Positions 44,283 through 52,855 of a stretch of 64,000 bases of DNA are shown here, piece by piece. Below the pieces are notes generated by a model. The model made no database searches, was not told the DNA's origin, and saw only the letters and a program-made list of their open reading frames with translations. The stretch comes from UBA6522 sp965204155 (GTDB taxonomy: Bacteria; Pseudomonadota; Gammaproteobacteria; Steroidobacterales; Rariloculaceae), in NCBI GenBank assembly GCA_965204155.1, contig OZ241971.1:496001-560000 (forward strand). Direction: 5' to 3'. Position numbers and translations under genes: made by a program. The stretch's first letter is position 1. Each line of letters opens with the position of its first letter.

Positions 44283-45013
44283 TGCAGAGTGGCTGCGATC
44301 TCCGCCTGCACGGCCTCCGCCGCCTGGCGCGGGCTTGGGGCGCCGCGAATCGGCCGGCCCATCACGATGTAGTCCGCGCCGCTTGCCAGTGCGCGCGCCG
44401 GGGTCACGACCCGTTTCTGATCGTGCACGGCGTCCGTCCCCGCGGGCCGCACGCCCGGGGTGACAATCCGCGGCCCGGGGCCCAGCTCTGAGCGAAGCGC
44501 AGCGGCTTCAAGACCGGAGGCGATAAGACCGTCAGCACCTGCGGTAACCGCAATCTTCGCGCGCTGCAGCACCAGGCTTTCGACCTCCATGGCGATCCCC
44601 ATCTCACCGAGATCCTTGCGCCCGATGCTGGTGAGAACGGTGACAGCGAGAATTTCCAGCTCGCCCTTCTCCGATGCGGCGGCTTCAATGATGGCCCGGT
44701 CACCCTGAATCGTCAGGAACGAAGCGCCGCGGCGCGCCATCTGCCGCACCGCCGCCGCCACCGTCGCCGGGATGTCGTAGAACTTCAGGTCCGCAAAGAC
44801 CCGCTTGTCCCTGGCAAGCAGCCAGTCCAGCAGTTCGAAGTAGCAACCCGAGGCCATGAGTTCCAGGCCGATCTTGTAGAACTCCACGGCATCGCCCAGT
44901 TCCCGCACAAGCGCCCGCGCGGCGTCGGCGCCGGGCACGTCGAGGGCGACGATCAGGCGCTGGCGGGGGGGGATGGACGCGCGAGAGGAAGCGTTTTCGG
45001 TCACGGCAGACAT
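44279..45013 (-). CDS. pyrF: Orotidine 5'-phosphate decarboxylase
   Basis: Last step of UMP synthesis. It is 244 residues from ATG 45013, overlapping the dgt stop by 13 bases. Seen are LIVALDVPGADAA, FYKIGLEL, the catalytic VFADLKFYDIPATV (Asp-x-Lys-x-x-Asp), TPGVRP and the end GADYIVMGRPI. Type I enzyme. Confidence 0.97.
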   Translation of the reverse strand: MSAVTENASSRASIPPRQRLIVALDVPGADAARALVRELGDAVEFYKIGLELMASGCYFELLDWLLARDKRVFADLKFYDIPATVAAAVRQMARRGASFLTIQGDRAIIEAAASEKGELEILAVTVLTSIGRKDLGEMGIAMEVESLVLQRAKIAVTAGADGLIASGLEAAALRSELGPGPRIVTPGVRPAGTDAVHDQKRVVTPARALASGADYIVMGRPIRGAPSPRQAAEAVQAEIAATLQ

Positions 45014-46173
45014 TCTCCAGCTTTTGGAACTTCGTTGCACCCGCAAAGCGCCTCGTGGGCCTGCAGGGCGAACCGGTCCGTCATGCCCGCGATATAGTCG
45101 GCGATGACCCGGGCCGACCCGGACGCACCGGCCGTTTCCGCGGCTTCACGCGCCCGCCGGGCGTGTTCGCCTGGCATTCGCCCGAAATCCTCGCGGAAAA
45201 CCGAGAACAGGGACGTGACAACTTCTTCGGCGTGATCGCTCATCCCGCGCACCGTGGGATGCAAATAGAGCCGCTCCCGCAGAAACGCCTTCAGTTCCCG
45301 TTGCGCTTCGGCGCAGGGCGGGCTGAATCCGATCAGCGGCTCGTCATGGCTGCGCACGGCGTCGATACTGGCCGGCGACAGACGCCGAAGCCGCTCGCCG
45401 CTGGTGGCGATGAGGTCGGAGACCAGGGTGCTGATCATGGCGCGCCCCACTTCGAAAATACGTTGTCGCGCGCCCATCCCCGGATACCGCGTCTCAACCC
45501 GGCCAAGGGTCTCGGCGACGAATGGGACATCGCACAGTTCCTCGAACCGGATCAATCCGGAGCGCAGGCCATCGTCCACGTCGTGGGTGTTGTAGGCGAT
45601 CTCGTCCGCCAGGTTCGCCAACTGCGCTTCGAGCCCCGGCTGACGACGCTCCAGAAGATGCTGCCCCAACTCTCCCAGCCGGAGGGCATTTTCGACAGAG
45701 CAGTGTTTCAGGATGCCCTCCCGTGCCTCGAAGGTCAGGTTCAGGCCGCGAAACGCCGCATAGCGCTGCTCCAGGTGGTCCACCACGCGCAGCGATTGGA
45801 GGTTGTGCTCGAACCCGCCATACGCCTGCATGCAGCGGTCCAGGGCATCCTGCCCCGCGTGGCCGAACGGCGTGTGCCCGAGATCGTGCGCCAAGCTGAT
45901 GGCTTCGGCCAGGTCTTCATTGACCCGAAGCGAGCGCGCCATGCTGCGGGCGATCTGCGCCACTTCCAGTGAATGGGTCAGCCGCGTGCGGTAGTGATCG
46001 CCCTCGTGATTGACGAACACCTGGGTCTTGTAGACCAGCCGCCGAAAGGATGCGGAGTGGATGATGCGATCGCGGTCCCGCTGGTACCCGGACCGATCGA
46101 CCGGAGGATCCTCGGCATGGATGCGGCCGCGGGAATTCTCCTCGGTCGCCGCGTACGGAGCCAGTGAGGTCAC
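45001..46173 (-). CDS. dgt: dGTP triphosphohydrolase-like HD-domain protein
   Basis: Hydrolyses deoxynucleoside triphosphates to nucleoside and triphosphate. It is 390 residues from a GTG at 46173, chosen because homologues begin SLAPYA-type and because it avoids overlap with aroB; an upstream ATG at 46227 would overlap aroB by 41 bases. HD residues are in TRLTHSLEV, LAHDLGHTPFGHAG and DEIAYNTHDVDDGL. The RDRIIHSASFRRLVYKTQVF segment is the family hallmark. The shorter type, without certain dGTP specificity. Confidence 0.92.
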   Translation of the reverse strand: MTSLAPYAATEENSRGRIHAEDPPVDRSGYQRDRDRIIHSASFRRLVYKTQVFVNHEGDHYRTRLTHSLEVAQIARSMARSLRVNEDLAEAISLAHDLGHTPFGHAGQDALDRCMQAYGGFEHNLQSLRVVDHLEQRYAAFRGLNLTFEAREGILKHCSVENALRLGELGQHLLERRQPGLEAQLANLADEIAYNTHDVDDGLRSGLIRFEELCDVPFVAETLGRVETRYPGMGARQRIFEVGRAMISTLVSDLIATSGERLRRLSPASIDAVRSHDEPLIGFSPPCAEAQRELKAFLRERLYLHPTVRGMSDHAEEVVTSLFSVFREDFGRMPGEHARRAREAAETAGASGSARVIADYIAGMTDRFALQAHEALCGCNEVPKAGECLP

Positions 46174-46186
46174 GTGCCGGCAGGCG

Positions 46187-47308
46187 TCACGATGCCGCAG
46201 TGCGCCGATCAGCGCCGGGCGAATCATGGGCGGCGGCGCAGGCGTCGATGACCTGTCGCAGCAGCGCGGCGCCCGGAGCCGCCGTCACGACGGCGCGGCC
46301 CAGCCGCTCGAGAAAGATCATCCTCAGACCTTTCGCGCCAGCCTTCTTGTCGAGGTTCATGGTGCGGAGCATCGCATCGGCATCGACATCTGACCCGGGT
46401 GAGATCGGCAGCCGCGCACGGCTCAGCACCGCCTCAACGCGCCGGCAGTCGGCGGCGCCGATCATGCCCAGTTCCTTCGATGTCCATGCCGCCATGACGA
46501 TACCCGCCGCCACGGCTTCGCCGTGCAGCCAGTCCCGGTAGACGCCCAGCGACTCCAGCGCATGGCCGAAGGTGTGGCCCAGGTTGAGCAGGGCGCGGCG
46601 TCCCTGCTCGAGTTCGTCCTCGGCGACGATGGCGGCCTTGATTTCGCAACTGCGTCCCACAATGTGGGCGAGCGCGGCGGCATCGTGGTCGAGGATCGCG
46701 TCCATGTTCTCCTCCAGCCAGACCAGGAACGACTCGTCCAGGATCAGGCCGTGCTTGACGACTTCCGCCAGGCCCGCCGAGAACTCCCGCTCCGGCAGGC
46801 TCGCCAGCGTGCCGGTGTCGGCGAGGACCGCGATGGGCTGATGAAACGCGCCGATCATATTCTTCGCCTGCGGGTGGTTCACCGCCGTCTTGCCGCCCAC
46901 CGAGGCATCGACCTGCGCCAGCAGCGTGGTGGGGACCTGCGCGAACGCAATCCCGCGCTGGTAACAGGCCGCCGCAAAGCCGGTGATGTCGCCGATCACG
47001 CCGCCGCCCAGGGCCACCAGACAGGCGTCGCGGCGGAACCTCTCCGCCACCAGCCGGTCGATGATCGCGCTCAGCGTATCCAGGTTCTTGTGCTTTTCGC
47101 CGTCCGGGAGCACCAGGCTGTACTGTTGGTCCGCTGCCAGGGACCGCTCCAGCCGGCCCAGGTAGAGCGGCGCGACGACTTCGTTGGTGACGATCATCAC
47201 CTGCCGGGCAGGGATGCACTTGCGCACCAGTTCCGCATCGTCGATCAGGCCCGGTCCGATGTGGATGGGATAGCTGCGTTCGCCCAGTGAAACTTCTACG
47301 CTGTACAT
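46187..47308 (-). CDS. aroB: 3-dehydroquinate synthase
   Basis: Second step of the shikimate pathway, using NAD and zinc to cyclise DAHP. It is 373 residues from ATG 47308, where homologues start (MYSVEVSLGERSYPI). An in-frame ATG at 47338 would overlap aroK by 11 bases and is also possible. VALGGGVIGDITGFAAACYQRG, PTTLLAQVDASVGGKTAVNHPQAKNMIGAF, and the zinc-site segments GLAEVVKHG, LNLGHTFGHALE and LHGEAVAAG are present. Confidence 0.96.
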   Translation of the reverse strand: MYSVEVSLGERSYPIHIGPGLIDDAELVRKCIPARQVMIVTNEVVAPLYLGRLERSLAADQQYSLVLPDGEKHKNLDTLSAIIDRLVAERFRRDACLVALGGGVIGDITGFAAACYQRGIAFAQVPTTLLAQVDASVGGKTAVNHPQAKNMIGAFHQPIAVLADTGTLASLPEREFSAGLAEVVKHGLILDESFLVWLEENMDAILDHDAAALAHIVGRSCEIKAAIVAEDELEQGRRALLNLGHTFGHALESLGVYRDWLHGEAVAAGIVMAAWTSKELGMIGAADCRRVEAVLSRARLPISPGSDVDADAMLRTMNLDKKAGAKGLRMIFLERLGRAVVTAAPGAALLRQVIDACAAAHDSPGADRRTAAS

Positions 47309-47327
47309 GATGCTCAGCCCGGAAGGA

Positions 47328-47906
47328 TCATCGGTCATTCGCCGGGGCCGGGGCGGCGGCGGCACTGGCGGACCGGGGCGCCGCAAAGCCGTGCTCGTGC
47401 AGACGGTCGCTGATCTGCCGCACCATCGCTCCGATCCTCTGGTCTCCCGTTGTGACCACGATGTCGGCGATCTCGTCGTACAGCGGGCCGCGCACTTCCA
47501 TCAGATTCTGCAGCACCTCCGCCCGATCCCTGTTCTGCAGCAGCGGCCGGTTCTTGCTGTGCCGCGTGCGCTCCAATTGATGCGCCAGGCTGGTCTCCAG
47601 GTAGACGACTATGCCGCTGTCCCTGAGCAGACTTCGGTTGTCCGGATCCAGCACCGCGCCACCGCCCGTGGCCAGAACCACATTTTCCCGGCCGGAAAGG
47701 TCCGAGATCACGGCACATTCTCGTACCCGGAATCCCTGCTCGCCCTCCTTGTCGAAGATGAACGTGATATCCACGCCGGTGCGCCGTTCGATCTCGCTGT
47801 CGCTGTCCACGAACTCCATGTCCAGGTGTCTGGCCAGTTGCCGGCCCACGGCGGTCTTTCCGGAGCCCATGGGACCCACGAGGACGACATTGGATTTACT
47901 GTTCAT
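47328..47906 (-). CDS. aroK: Shikimate kinase
   Basis: Phosphorylates shikimate at position 3. It is 192 residues from ATG 47906. The P-loop GPMGSGKTAVG, shikimate-binding DSDSEIERRTG, FR (GFRVRE), ATGGGAVL and the lid RTRHSKNRPLL are visible. A low-complexity Ala/Pro tail (SASAAAAPAPANDR) extends the C-terminus. It lies directly upstream of aroB on the same strand. Confidence 0.96.
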   Translation of the reverse strand: MNSKSNVVLVGPMGSGKTAVGRQLARHLDMEFVDSDSEIERRTGVDITFIFDKEGEQGFRVRECAVISDLSGRENVVLATGGGAVLDPDNRSLLRDSGIVVYLETSLAHQLERTRHSKNRPLLQNRDRAEVLQNLMEVRGPLYDEIADIVVTTGDQRIGAMVRQISDRLHEHGFAAPRSASAAAAPAPANDR

Positions 47907-48053
47907 GCAGTCGGTTCCGGCCATTCCGGCCCGAATCGGCCGGCGGGGCGATTTTACCAGCACCCGCAGCCCGGGTATGCGAGGATTTGACCGTTCGCCG
48001 GACACAGGGGCATGATCACCGCAGTCTGCTTGCTGCACGCATCGGAAAGCCCA

Positions 48054-48425
48054 ATGGATCGATCGGTCAACGTATTCGGCGAACCGCTGGAAGACTGCAA
48101 CCAGGACCCGGTCACGGGTTTCTTTCGCGATGGGTGCTGCAACACCAGCGATCAGGACCTGGGCTCCCACACGGTGTGCGTACGCGTGACGAAGGAGTTT
48201 CTCGAATTCTCGGCCTCCAGGGGAAACGACCTGTCGACGCCGCATCCGGAATTCGAGTTCCCGGGCCTGAAGCCCGGCGACCGCTGGTGCCTGTGCGCGG
48301 CGCGCTGGGTCGAGGCGTATCAGCACGGCATGGCACCCCGGGTCATGCTCAAGTCCACGCATGAGCGGGCGCTGGAAGTGGTTCCCTTGCCCATACTGCG
48401 AAAGTACGCGGCCGATCTGAACTGA
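48054..48425 (+). CDS. DUF2237 family protein
   Basis: A 123-residue protein of the DUF2237 family (NVFGEPLEDCNQDPVTGFFRDGCCNTSDQDLGSHTVCVRVTKEFLEFS...GLKPGDRWCLCAARW), with several conserved Cys that could bind metal. The function is unknown. ATG 48054 has GGAAAG eight bases upstream. It is transcribed opposite to its neighbours, between pilQ and aroK, where the two are usually adjacent. Confidence 0.9.
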   Translation: MDRSVNVFGEPLEDCNQDPVTGFFRDGCCNTSDQDLGSHTVCVRVTKEFLEFSASRGNDLSTPHPEFEFPGLKPGDRWCLCAARWVEAYQHGMAPRVMLKSTHERALEVVPLPILRKYAADLN

Positions 48426-48484
48426 CCGGCCGCTGCCACCATAATTCGCTGCAGCCCGGGCAGCCAGGATGGCTCGCATCGCGC

Positions 48485-49924
48485 TCACTCGCGCAGGATC
48501 TTCGGCGTCACGAAGACCATCAGTTCCACTTCGTTCTCGATCGTCACCCGGGAGCGGAACAGGCGGCCCAGGGCCGGGACGTCGCCCAGGACCGGCACCT
48601 TGTTGGTGGCTTCGCGGGATTCGGTCTCAATGATGCCGCCCAGCACGACGGTTTCTCCGTCGCCGACGAGCACCTGGGTCATCACCGAGCGGGTGTCCAC
48701 GCTGGGCACGAAGCCGCCGGTAGCGCTGGATACCAGTTCCCCCACCGAATCCTTGGTCACCACCAGGTCCATGATGATGCGGTCGTCCGGCGTAATCTGG
48801 GGGGTAACCGCCAGGCTGAGCACGGCTTCCTTGAACTGGGTCGTGGTGGCGCCGCTGGAGGATGACTCCTGGTAGGGAATCTCCGTACCCTGTTCGATGC
48901 GCGCCTCCTTCTGGTTCGCGGTGATGATGCGGGGCATGGAGACAATGCGCCCGTTGCCTTCCGCCTGGATCGCCGTGAGTTCCAGGTCCAGCAGGTAGTC
49001 CGGTCTCAGTATCGCCAATGCCAGCCGCCCGGCGGGATTTGCGACCGGTACGTTCACGTTGTAGCGCTGATCGACCGGCGGGATGACGCCCGCAAGAGGG
49101 ATTGGCGCACCGGTCGCGCCGTCGAAGGCCGAGCCGGCCAACGACTCGATGCCTGCTCCGGTGCCGGTGACCGCGATCAGTCCATCGTCGGCCGCTGCCC
49201 CGACCGCCGTCGCCCCCAGGCGCACACCCAGGTCGCGGCGGTAATCGTCATCGACGATAACGATCCGGGACTCAATCAGCACCTGTCGCACGGGTTTGTC
49301 CAGTCTTGACACCAACCCCACGATGTCTGAGATCCGGTCCGCGACGTCCTGTACCAGCAGGGTGTTGGTTCGTTCATCGATGGTCACGCTGCCGCGGGTG
49401 GAAATCAGCGGATTCCGGCCGTCTCCGAGTATCAGGTTCGCCAGGTCCGCCGCCTTGGCGTAGTTGATCTGCACAAAGCGTGTGTGCAACGGTTCCTGCT
49501 GCTGACGCTGGAGCTGTTCGTCCAGAGCGGCCTGTTCACGGGCAGCCAGTTCCCCGGGAGGCGCAACGATGATGACATTGCCGTTGCGGCGCATGTCCAG
49601 TCCCTTCGTCGTCAGGATGATATCGAGGACCTGGTCCCACGGCACGTCGCGCAACTGCAGCGTAATGCTGCTTTGCACCGAGTCGCTGACCACCATGTTC
49701 ACGCCGCCGGTATCGGCCAGCAACTGCAGCACGGCACGCGTTGCGATGTCCTGAAAATTGAGCGACAGCCGTTCGCCGGTGAAGCGCGGTTCGGCAGGTT
49801 CCCCGGGAGACTGGGCCAGAACGCCCATTGACGCGATCATCCCGGCGCAAACCACTACCGCCCGTGCCCGCCTCGGCGCCCTGCGACTGCACCGCTGTAT
49901 CTTGCTCATCTCGTTACGATCCAT
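48485..49924 (-). CDS. pilQ: Type IV pilus secretin PilQ (short form)
   Basis: Outer-membrane channel through which the type IV pilus passes; also used for DNA uptake in some species. It is 479 residues, against about 700 for typical PilQ. A signal peptide is followed directly by an STN/secretin N0 domain (ISLNFQDIATRAVLQLLADTGG-like), an N1 domain, then the secretin core (VPVLGDVPALGRLFRS, ENEVELMVFVTPKILRE). The AMIN domains that anchor PilQ to peptidoglycan are absent. The start is ATG 49924, or 49909. Last gene of pilMNOPQ. Confidence 0.93.
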   Translation of the reverse strand: MDRNEMSKIQRCSRRAPRRARAVVVCAGMIASMGVLAQSPGEPAEPRFTGERLSLNFQDIATRAVLQLLADTGGVNMVVSDSVQSSITLQLRDVPWDQVLDIILTTKGLDMRRNGNVIIVAPPGELAAREQAALDEQLQRQQQEPLHTRFVQINYAKAADLANLILGDGRNPLISTRGSVTIDERTNTLLVQDVADRISDIVGLVSRLDKPVRQVLIESRIVIVDDDYRRDLGVRLGATAVGAAADDGLIAVTGTGAGIESLAGSAFDGATGAPIPLAGVIPPVDQRYNVNVPVANPAGRLALAILRPDYLLDLELTAIQAEGNGRIVSMPRIITANQKEARIEQGTEIPYQESSSSGATTTQFKEAVLSLAVTPQITPDDRIIMDLVVTKDSVGELVSSATGGFVPSVDTRSVMTQVLVGDGETVVLGGIIETESREATNKVPVLGDVPALGRLFRSRVTIENEVELMVFVTPKILRE

Positions 49925-49941
49925 TCGTCTGAACCATTCAA

Positions 49942-50460
49942 TCAGTCGGCCAGGGAAATCGCAGCCGGACGCTGCAGATAGCCGCCGTTTCCGTCCGCGA
50001 CCAGTTCCACCAGTTGCACTTCCCCCTCGGAAATGCGGACCACGCGGCCGTGGTTGCGCCCCAGGTAATCGCCCGTGGCCAATCGGTGAATCAGCCCGTC
50101 CGGCGTTTGCATCAGGCCGTAAAGCCCCGAGTCCTGCCGGAGCGAGCCGACCATCCTCAACGCATCGAGGGAATAGTGTTCGAGGAAGTCCGGTTCGCGG
50201 GCAAGGTCCGGCGCAGGCTCCGCGCCGGCCCGGCGGGTTGCTTCGGCACCTGGCGCGATCGGCGCAAATGGCGATGGCCTTTCGCCAGGGTCGTAGCGGA
50301 ATTCGCCGGGATGCGAGATCTGCGGGAGTGCCCCCAGCGGCAGGCCGGGCCGGGCCTTGACCTCGTCCAGCCAGGCGGCCAGGTCGTCCGGCTCACCGGC
50401 GCATGAAACCGCCCCTGCTGCAATCAGCAAGACAGGGAGCGGGACTCGACGGTTTGTCAC
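49942..50460 (-). CDS. pilP: Type IV pilus inner-membrane lipoprotein PilP
   Basis: A 172-residue lipoprotein linking the PilMNO platform to PilQ. The signal sequence ends in a lipobox-like AVSC with Cys as the modified residue. A Pro-rich linker (GERPSPFAPIAPG) precedes a C-terminal beta domain (DALRMVGSLRQDSGLYGLMQTPDGLIHRLATGDYLGRNHGRVVRISEGEVQLVELV), characteristic of PilP. It overlaps pilO by 4 bases. Confidence 0.95.
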   Translation of the reverse strand: MTNRRVPLPVLLIAAGAVSCAGEPDDLAAWLDEVKARPGLPLGALPQISHPGEFRYDPGERPSPFAPIAPGAEATRRAGAEPAPDLAREPDFLEHYSLDALRMVGSLRQDSGLYGLMQTPDGLIHRLATGDYLGRNHGRVVRISEGEVQLVELVADGNGGYLQRPAAISLAD

Positions 50461-51062
50461 GGCTGTTCCTCCCCCTCTTCCAGATGACGGTAGGTTCTGG
50501 CGGTGACGTCCAGAACGAGTTCGCCCGGCGTGCCGCCTTCCAGCGCACGGATATGCACGTCATGCAGGGTGACCAGGCGCGGGATGGCGGCGATATCGCT
50601 TACGAAGCGGCCGAGCTGGTGATAGTCGCCGGACAGACGCAGATTGACCGCCAACTCAGCATAGAATGCCTGCCGTTGTTCCTCCATCGGGTGGAACAGC
50701 CGTTCCTCCAGGCCCGCATTCAGCCCCGCCTGAGACAGGTCCGCCAGCAATCCCGGAATCTCGGTGGTGGGGGACAATCGGTCCAGTACCGTACCGAACG
50801 AACCCTCGATTTCGGCAATCTGCTCCCGGTAGGCCTGCAGGTTTGCCGCCCGCCGCTGGCCCTGCCCGAAGCGCCTGCGCAGCTCGGTTTCCTCACGTTG
50901 CGCGGACCGCAACAGCGCATACTCCGCATCGACCACGAACACCCGGGTTCCGAACAGGAGCACCGTCGCCAGGGCCGCCGCCACAGCAGCTGCGCGCAGG
51001 CTCGGCGGCCATCGTCCGGGATCGCTGAAATCAATCGAACGCACCTGGTCTGTCAGTGCCAC
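50457..51062 (-). CDS. pilO: Type IV pilus assembly protein PilO
   Basis: A 201-residue bitopic inner-membrane protein that dimerises with PilN. There is one transmembrane helix (about 20-42), a coiled-coil, then a ferredoxin-like domain with FYAELAVNLRLSGDYHQLGRFVSDIAAIPRLVTLHDV. The GTG at 51062 is chosen because it lies one base after the pilN stop and has GGAG seven bases upstream; a longer frame would overlap pilN. Confidence 0.94.
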   Translation of the reverse strand: MALTDQVRSIDFSDPGRWPPSLRAAAVAAALATVLLFGTRVFVVDAEYALLRSAQREETELRRRFGQGQRRAANLQAYREQIAEIEGSFGTVLDRLSPTTEIPGLLADLSQAGLNAGLEERLFHPMEEQRQAFYAELAVNLRLSGDYHQLGRFVSDIAAIPRLVTLHDVHIRALEGGTPGELVLDVTARTYRHLEEGEEQP

Positions 51063-51063
51063 A

Positions 51064-51618
51064 TCATTGCTCCATTGCTGCCGCTGCCTGCTCCATGGCA
51101 ATGGTGAATCGCGCACTTCTCACCGCTCCATCGGCAGCGGATTCCACCCGTTCGAGACGTGGCGCCTGCAGCCATGGCGACGCATCGATGTTTCGCATCA
51201 ACGCCGCGACACGGCTGTTGGACTCCGCCATTCCCTCGAGGACGATGCGATTGCCGTTCTGAGCCACGTCCACCAGTTGCACGCCAGCAGGGAGAATTTC
51301 CACGAGTTCGTCGAACAGGCGCACTGCGAGCGGCCGGGAACGCTGCAGCTCCGCGATGATTTGCATGCGCGCCAGGAGCTGGTCCCTGCGCGACTCGAGC
51401 CGTGCGAGCTCCTCGAGTTGATCGTCAAGGAGCTCGATCTCGTAACGGAGCGTCCGGTTGCGGGCATCCTGATCCGCGAGCAAGCCCTGAACCGTCAGCC
51501 TGGCGGCGTACACGGCACCGGCGCCGGCAAGCACGGCAACGCACAGGGCGAACAGGAACCGCTGCTGGCGCTTGCGCCGCTGTTCCTCCCGCCAGGGCAA
51601 CAGGTTGACGGCCGGCAT
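51064..51618 (-). CDS. pilN: Type IV pilus assembly protein PilN
   Basis: A 184-residue inner-membrane protein. Its cytoplasmic start VNLLPWREEQRR is the conserved segment that docks into PilM. A transmembrane helix (about 22-42), a coiled-coil and a periplasmic ferredoxin-like domain follow. The ATG at 51618 is chosen because it puts the NLLPWR motif at the right distance; a TTG three codons upstream, overlapping pilM, is also possible. Confidence 0.95.
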   Translation of the reverse strand: MPAVNLLPWREEQRRKRQQRFLFALCVAVLAGAGAVYAARLTVQGLLADQDARNRTLRYEIELLDDQLEELARLESRRDQLLARMQIIAELQRSRPLAVRLFDELVEILPAGVQLVDVAQNGNRIVLEGMAESNSRVAALMRNIDASPWLQAPRLERVESAADGAVRSARFTIAMEQAAAAMEQ

Positions 51619-51619
51619 C

Positions 51620-52681
51620 TCAGTCAAAGTTCCTCAATGCCAGGCCGCACGCCGTCATCAGCGCAGTTTCGCCTTCGTTCACTGCCTGCGAGACGGCCTT
51701 CTCGGTGACACTGAGGTGACCGAGCGGGTCGACGATCTGGGTAGCAATTCCCAATCTTTCCGCCACCGCCCCGGCAACACCCGGGAGTCTTGCGCAGCCT
51801 CCGCCCAGGAGGACCTGCACAGGTTGCCCGGCGCCATTTTCGGATGCCAGAAAGAACTGCAGCGAACGACTGACCTGCTGCGCCATGTCCTCTCGAAATC
51901 CTCCAAGCACGTCGGTGGCGTAATCGCCCGGCAATTCGCCCGCCTGTTTCGCCTCCTCGGCCGATACCGGGTCCAGTTCGTATCTCTCCATGATTTCCTC
52001 GGTAAGTTGTTGCCCTCCGAATGCAAAACTGCGCGTGTACACGAGCTTGTGGTCGGACAAGGCGCTGAAAGTCGTGGTGACGGCGCCGAATTCCACCAGC
52101 GCGATCAACTGCCGCAACCCGCCGCCGATCATCTGGTGTGTGAGCAGCCGGCACGCGCGTTCCAGCGAATGCGGCTCCGGTTCGACGATCCGCGCCTCCA
52201 GTCCTCCGGCCCGCAGCGCGCGCTGCCGCTGACTGACGTGCACGGAGCGCGCGGCCACCAACAGGACGTCCAGCATCCCCGGCGCGACCTCGCTGGGTCC
52301 CACCACTTCGAAATCCACATTTGCCTCCTCCATGGGGTACGGCAGAAACTGTTCCGTCTGAAACGCTGCATGGGCCTGCATCTCATCGTCGTTCAACTGA
52401 CCCGGAATGCGCGTCATGCGCGTAACCACCGCGTCGCCCGCGATGGCCACCGCCCCCTCGCGGCTGCGCGTGCCGGAGCGCCTGTGCGCGCGGCGCACCG
52501 CCCTTGCCACCGCATCGATATCGACGATGTCGGCGTCTTCCATGGAGCCGGCAGGAATCGGTTCCATTGCATAGGCCTCCACTCGATAGCTCTCACCGCT
52601 TTGCGCGAGTTCGACCAGCTTCACTCCGCTGACGGTGATGTCCACACCCAGAACGGGTCGTTTTTCCCGGCTTGGAAACAC
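51620..52681 (-). CDS. pilM: Type IV pilus assembly ATPase-like protein PilM
   Basis: A cytoplasmic actin-like protein that binds the PilN tail and ATP. It is 353 residues from a GTG at 52681, which has AGAGAG about six bases upstream; a TTG at 52696 is the alternative. VLGVDITVSGVKLVEL (phosphate 1), ALVEFGAVTTTFSAL and VQVLLGGGCARLPGV mark the actin-like fold. First gene of pilMNOPQ, divergent from ponA. Confidence 0.95.
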   Translation of the reverse strand: MFPSREKRPVLGVDITVSGVKLVELAQSGESYRVEAYAMEPIPAGSMEDADIVDIDAVARAVRRAHRRSGTRSREGAVAIAGDAVVTRMTRIPGQLNDDEMQAHAAFQTEQFLPYPMEEANVDFEVVGPSEVAPGMLDVLLVAARSVHVSQRQRALRAGGLEARIVEPEPHSLERACRLLTHQMIGGGLRQLIALVEFGAVTTTFSALSDHKLVYTRSFAFGGQQLTEEIMERYELDPVSAEEAKQAGELPGDYATDVLGGFREDMAQQVSRSLQFFLASENGAGQPVQVLLGGGCARLPGVAGAVAERLGIATQIVDPLGHLSVTEKAVSQAVNEGETALMTACGLALRNFD

Positions 52682-52855
52682 GGCAGACTCTCTCAAACAG
52701 GTCTGCTTGAGTTAGAATTGACCCAGATGCTCGATGTGCCCATGTATCCTCTCTCCCGGATTACCCGGCATGCGGTCGTCGCCGGTACCAGAACCAAAGG
52801 TTATGCGAGCGGTCGAACGAATACCGCACGCAAACCTGGGCAATAGGTATTGATT

